Assembly (NCBI GenBank): GCA_025455245.1
Contig: JALOMX010000109.1
Location: forward strand, 1-6,747
DNA: 6,747 nt
Direction of reading: 5' to 3'
Source of the DNA: Chitinophagaceae bacterium
GTDB lineage: Bacteria > Bacteroidota > Bacteroidia > Chitinophagales > Chitinophagaceae
Shown: positions 6,468 to 6,747 of the stretch, in pieces
Layout of the letters: each line of letters begins with the position of its first letter
Position numbering within the stretch: the stretch's first letter is position 1
Notes under the pieces: generated by a model
What the model was told of the DNA's origin: nothing
What the model saw: only the letters and a program-made list of their open reading frames with translations
The model's database searches: none
Position numbers and translations under genes: made by a program

Positions 6468-6747
6468 TTACCTTCGTTACCCTTGTCCCCTCGGGCATTC
6501 CTATCGTTTTGTGCTTTTGAACATACTCTATTATGGCATCCCTCTGTAAATACCCTATATTTTCCTGTGGCAAATTTTTCAAAACATTACTTTGGTCTCC
6601 GCCATTTGCCACATAATCACTCACCGCCACGGTATATTTTTTTTCGGGATCAATAGGCTTGCCACCTACCTCTACCTTAGTGGCTTTCTTGTTTTCAATA
6701 GTGTAGCTCCCTCCGCTTACCGGCCACCCGCCACGTGAGGATATATG
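6460..6747 (-). CDS. 5'-nucleotidase C-terminal domain protein (partial, N-terminus beyond window)
   Basis: This is the last 95 codons of a gene that enters from the right edge; I translated it by hand. It contains the 5'-nucleotidase C-terminal fold signature KKYTVAVSDYVANGGD with an SGG stretch before it, ending EGTRVTKVND and TAA at 6462-6460. In the fused UshA family this domain holds the adenine-binding pocket and the conserved GGD loop. In Bacteroidota, proteins made of this domain alone (about 250 residues, often lipoproteins) are commonly encoded beside a metallophosphatase-only gene; the adjoining gene here is exactly that. The signal peptide and first part of the domain lie outside the window, so localisation is inferred. 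Its stop codon lies inside the start of the next gene (8-nt overlap), which suggests coupled translation and a roughly 1:1 product ratio. Confidence 0.85.
   Translation of the reverse strand, partial: HISSRGGWPVSGGSYTIENKKATKVEVGGKPIDPEKKYTVAVSDYVANGGDQSNVLKNLPQENIGYLQRDAIIEYVQKHKTIGMPEGTRVTKVND

Noticed and set aside
1..6747. A new defence, mobile or secretion system
   Set aside because: Every gene belongs to a recognisable family, all genes share one strand and similar base composition, and there are no integrase, transposase, terminal repeats or unassigned genes.

Overview
The window is a gene-dense piece of a Bacteroidota chromosome. All seven genes lie on the minus strand, and there are no RNA genes, mobile elements or CRISPR arrays. 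The assignment rests on three things: DnaA has the domain I start (TCESVWQNCLDIIKD...TWFEPIKP) and domain III spacing typical of Bacteroidota; upstream regions are AT-rich and mostly lack Shine-Dalgarno sequences; and UshA-type nucleotidase domains are split over two genes. A finer placement (Chitinophagales, Sphingobacteriia or Cytophagia) is only a guess.

In the direction of transcription (right to left): (1) 6747-6460 is the 3' end of a gene for a 5'-nucleotidase C-terminal (substrate-binding) domain. It overlaps by 8 nt (2) a Tat-exported calcineurin-like metallophosphatase (6467-5517). Together they look like a two-gene 5'-nucleotidase for periplasmic nucleotide salvage. (3) After a 129-nt AT-rich leader comes dnaA (5387-3954), closed by a strong intrinsic terminator. 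(4) A gene for a Spy/CpxP-like LTXXQ periplasmic protein (3797-3093) has its own upstream region rich in short direct repeats and ends at a second terminator. (5-7) A tightly packed operon holds an RluB-type rRNA pseudouridine synthase (2969-1890), a secreted GH18 glycosidase (1893-799) and GluQ, the glutamyl-Q tRNA(Asp) synthetase (802-1, cut by the window edge). Both internal junctions are 4-nt ATGA overlaps.

The genes cover periplasmic nucleotide salvage, replication initiation, envelope maintenance and RNA modification. I do not see a new defence, secretion or mobile system. The observations most worth checking are the secreted GH18 enzyme translationally locked between two RNA-modification enzymes, the nucleotidase domains encoded in reverse order relative to the fused enzyme, and the exact 88-residue internal duplication in the Spy-like protein. 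Several short repeats and palindromes in the intergenic regions may be operators.
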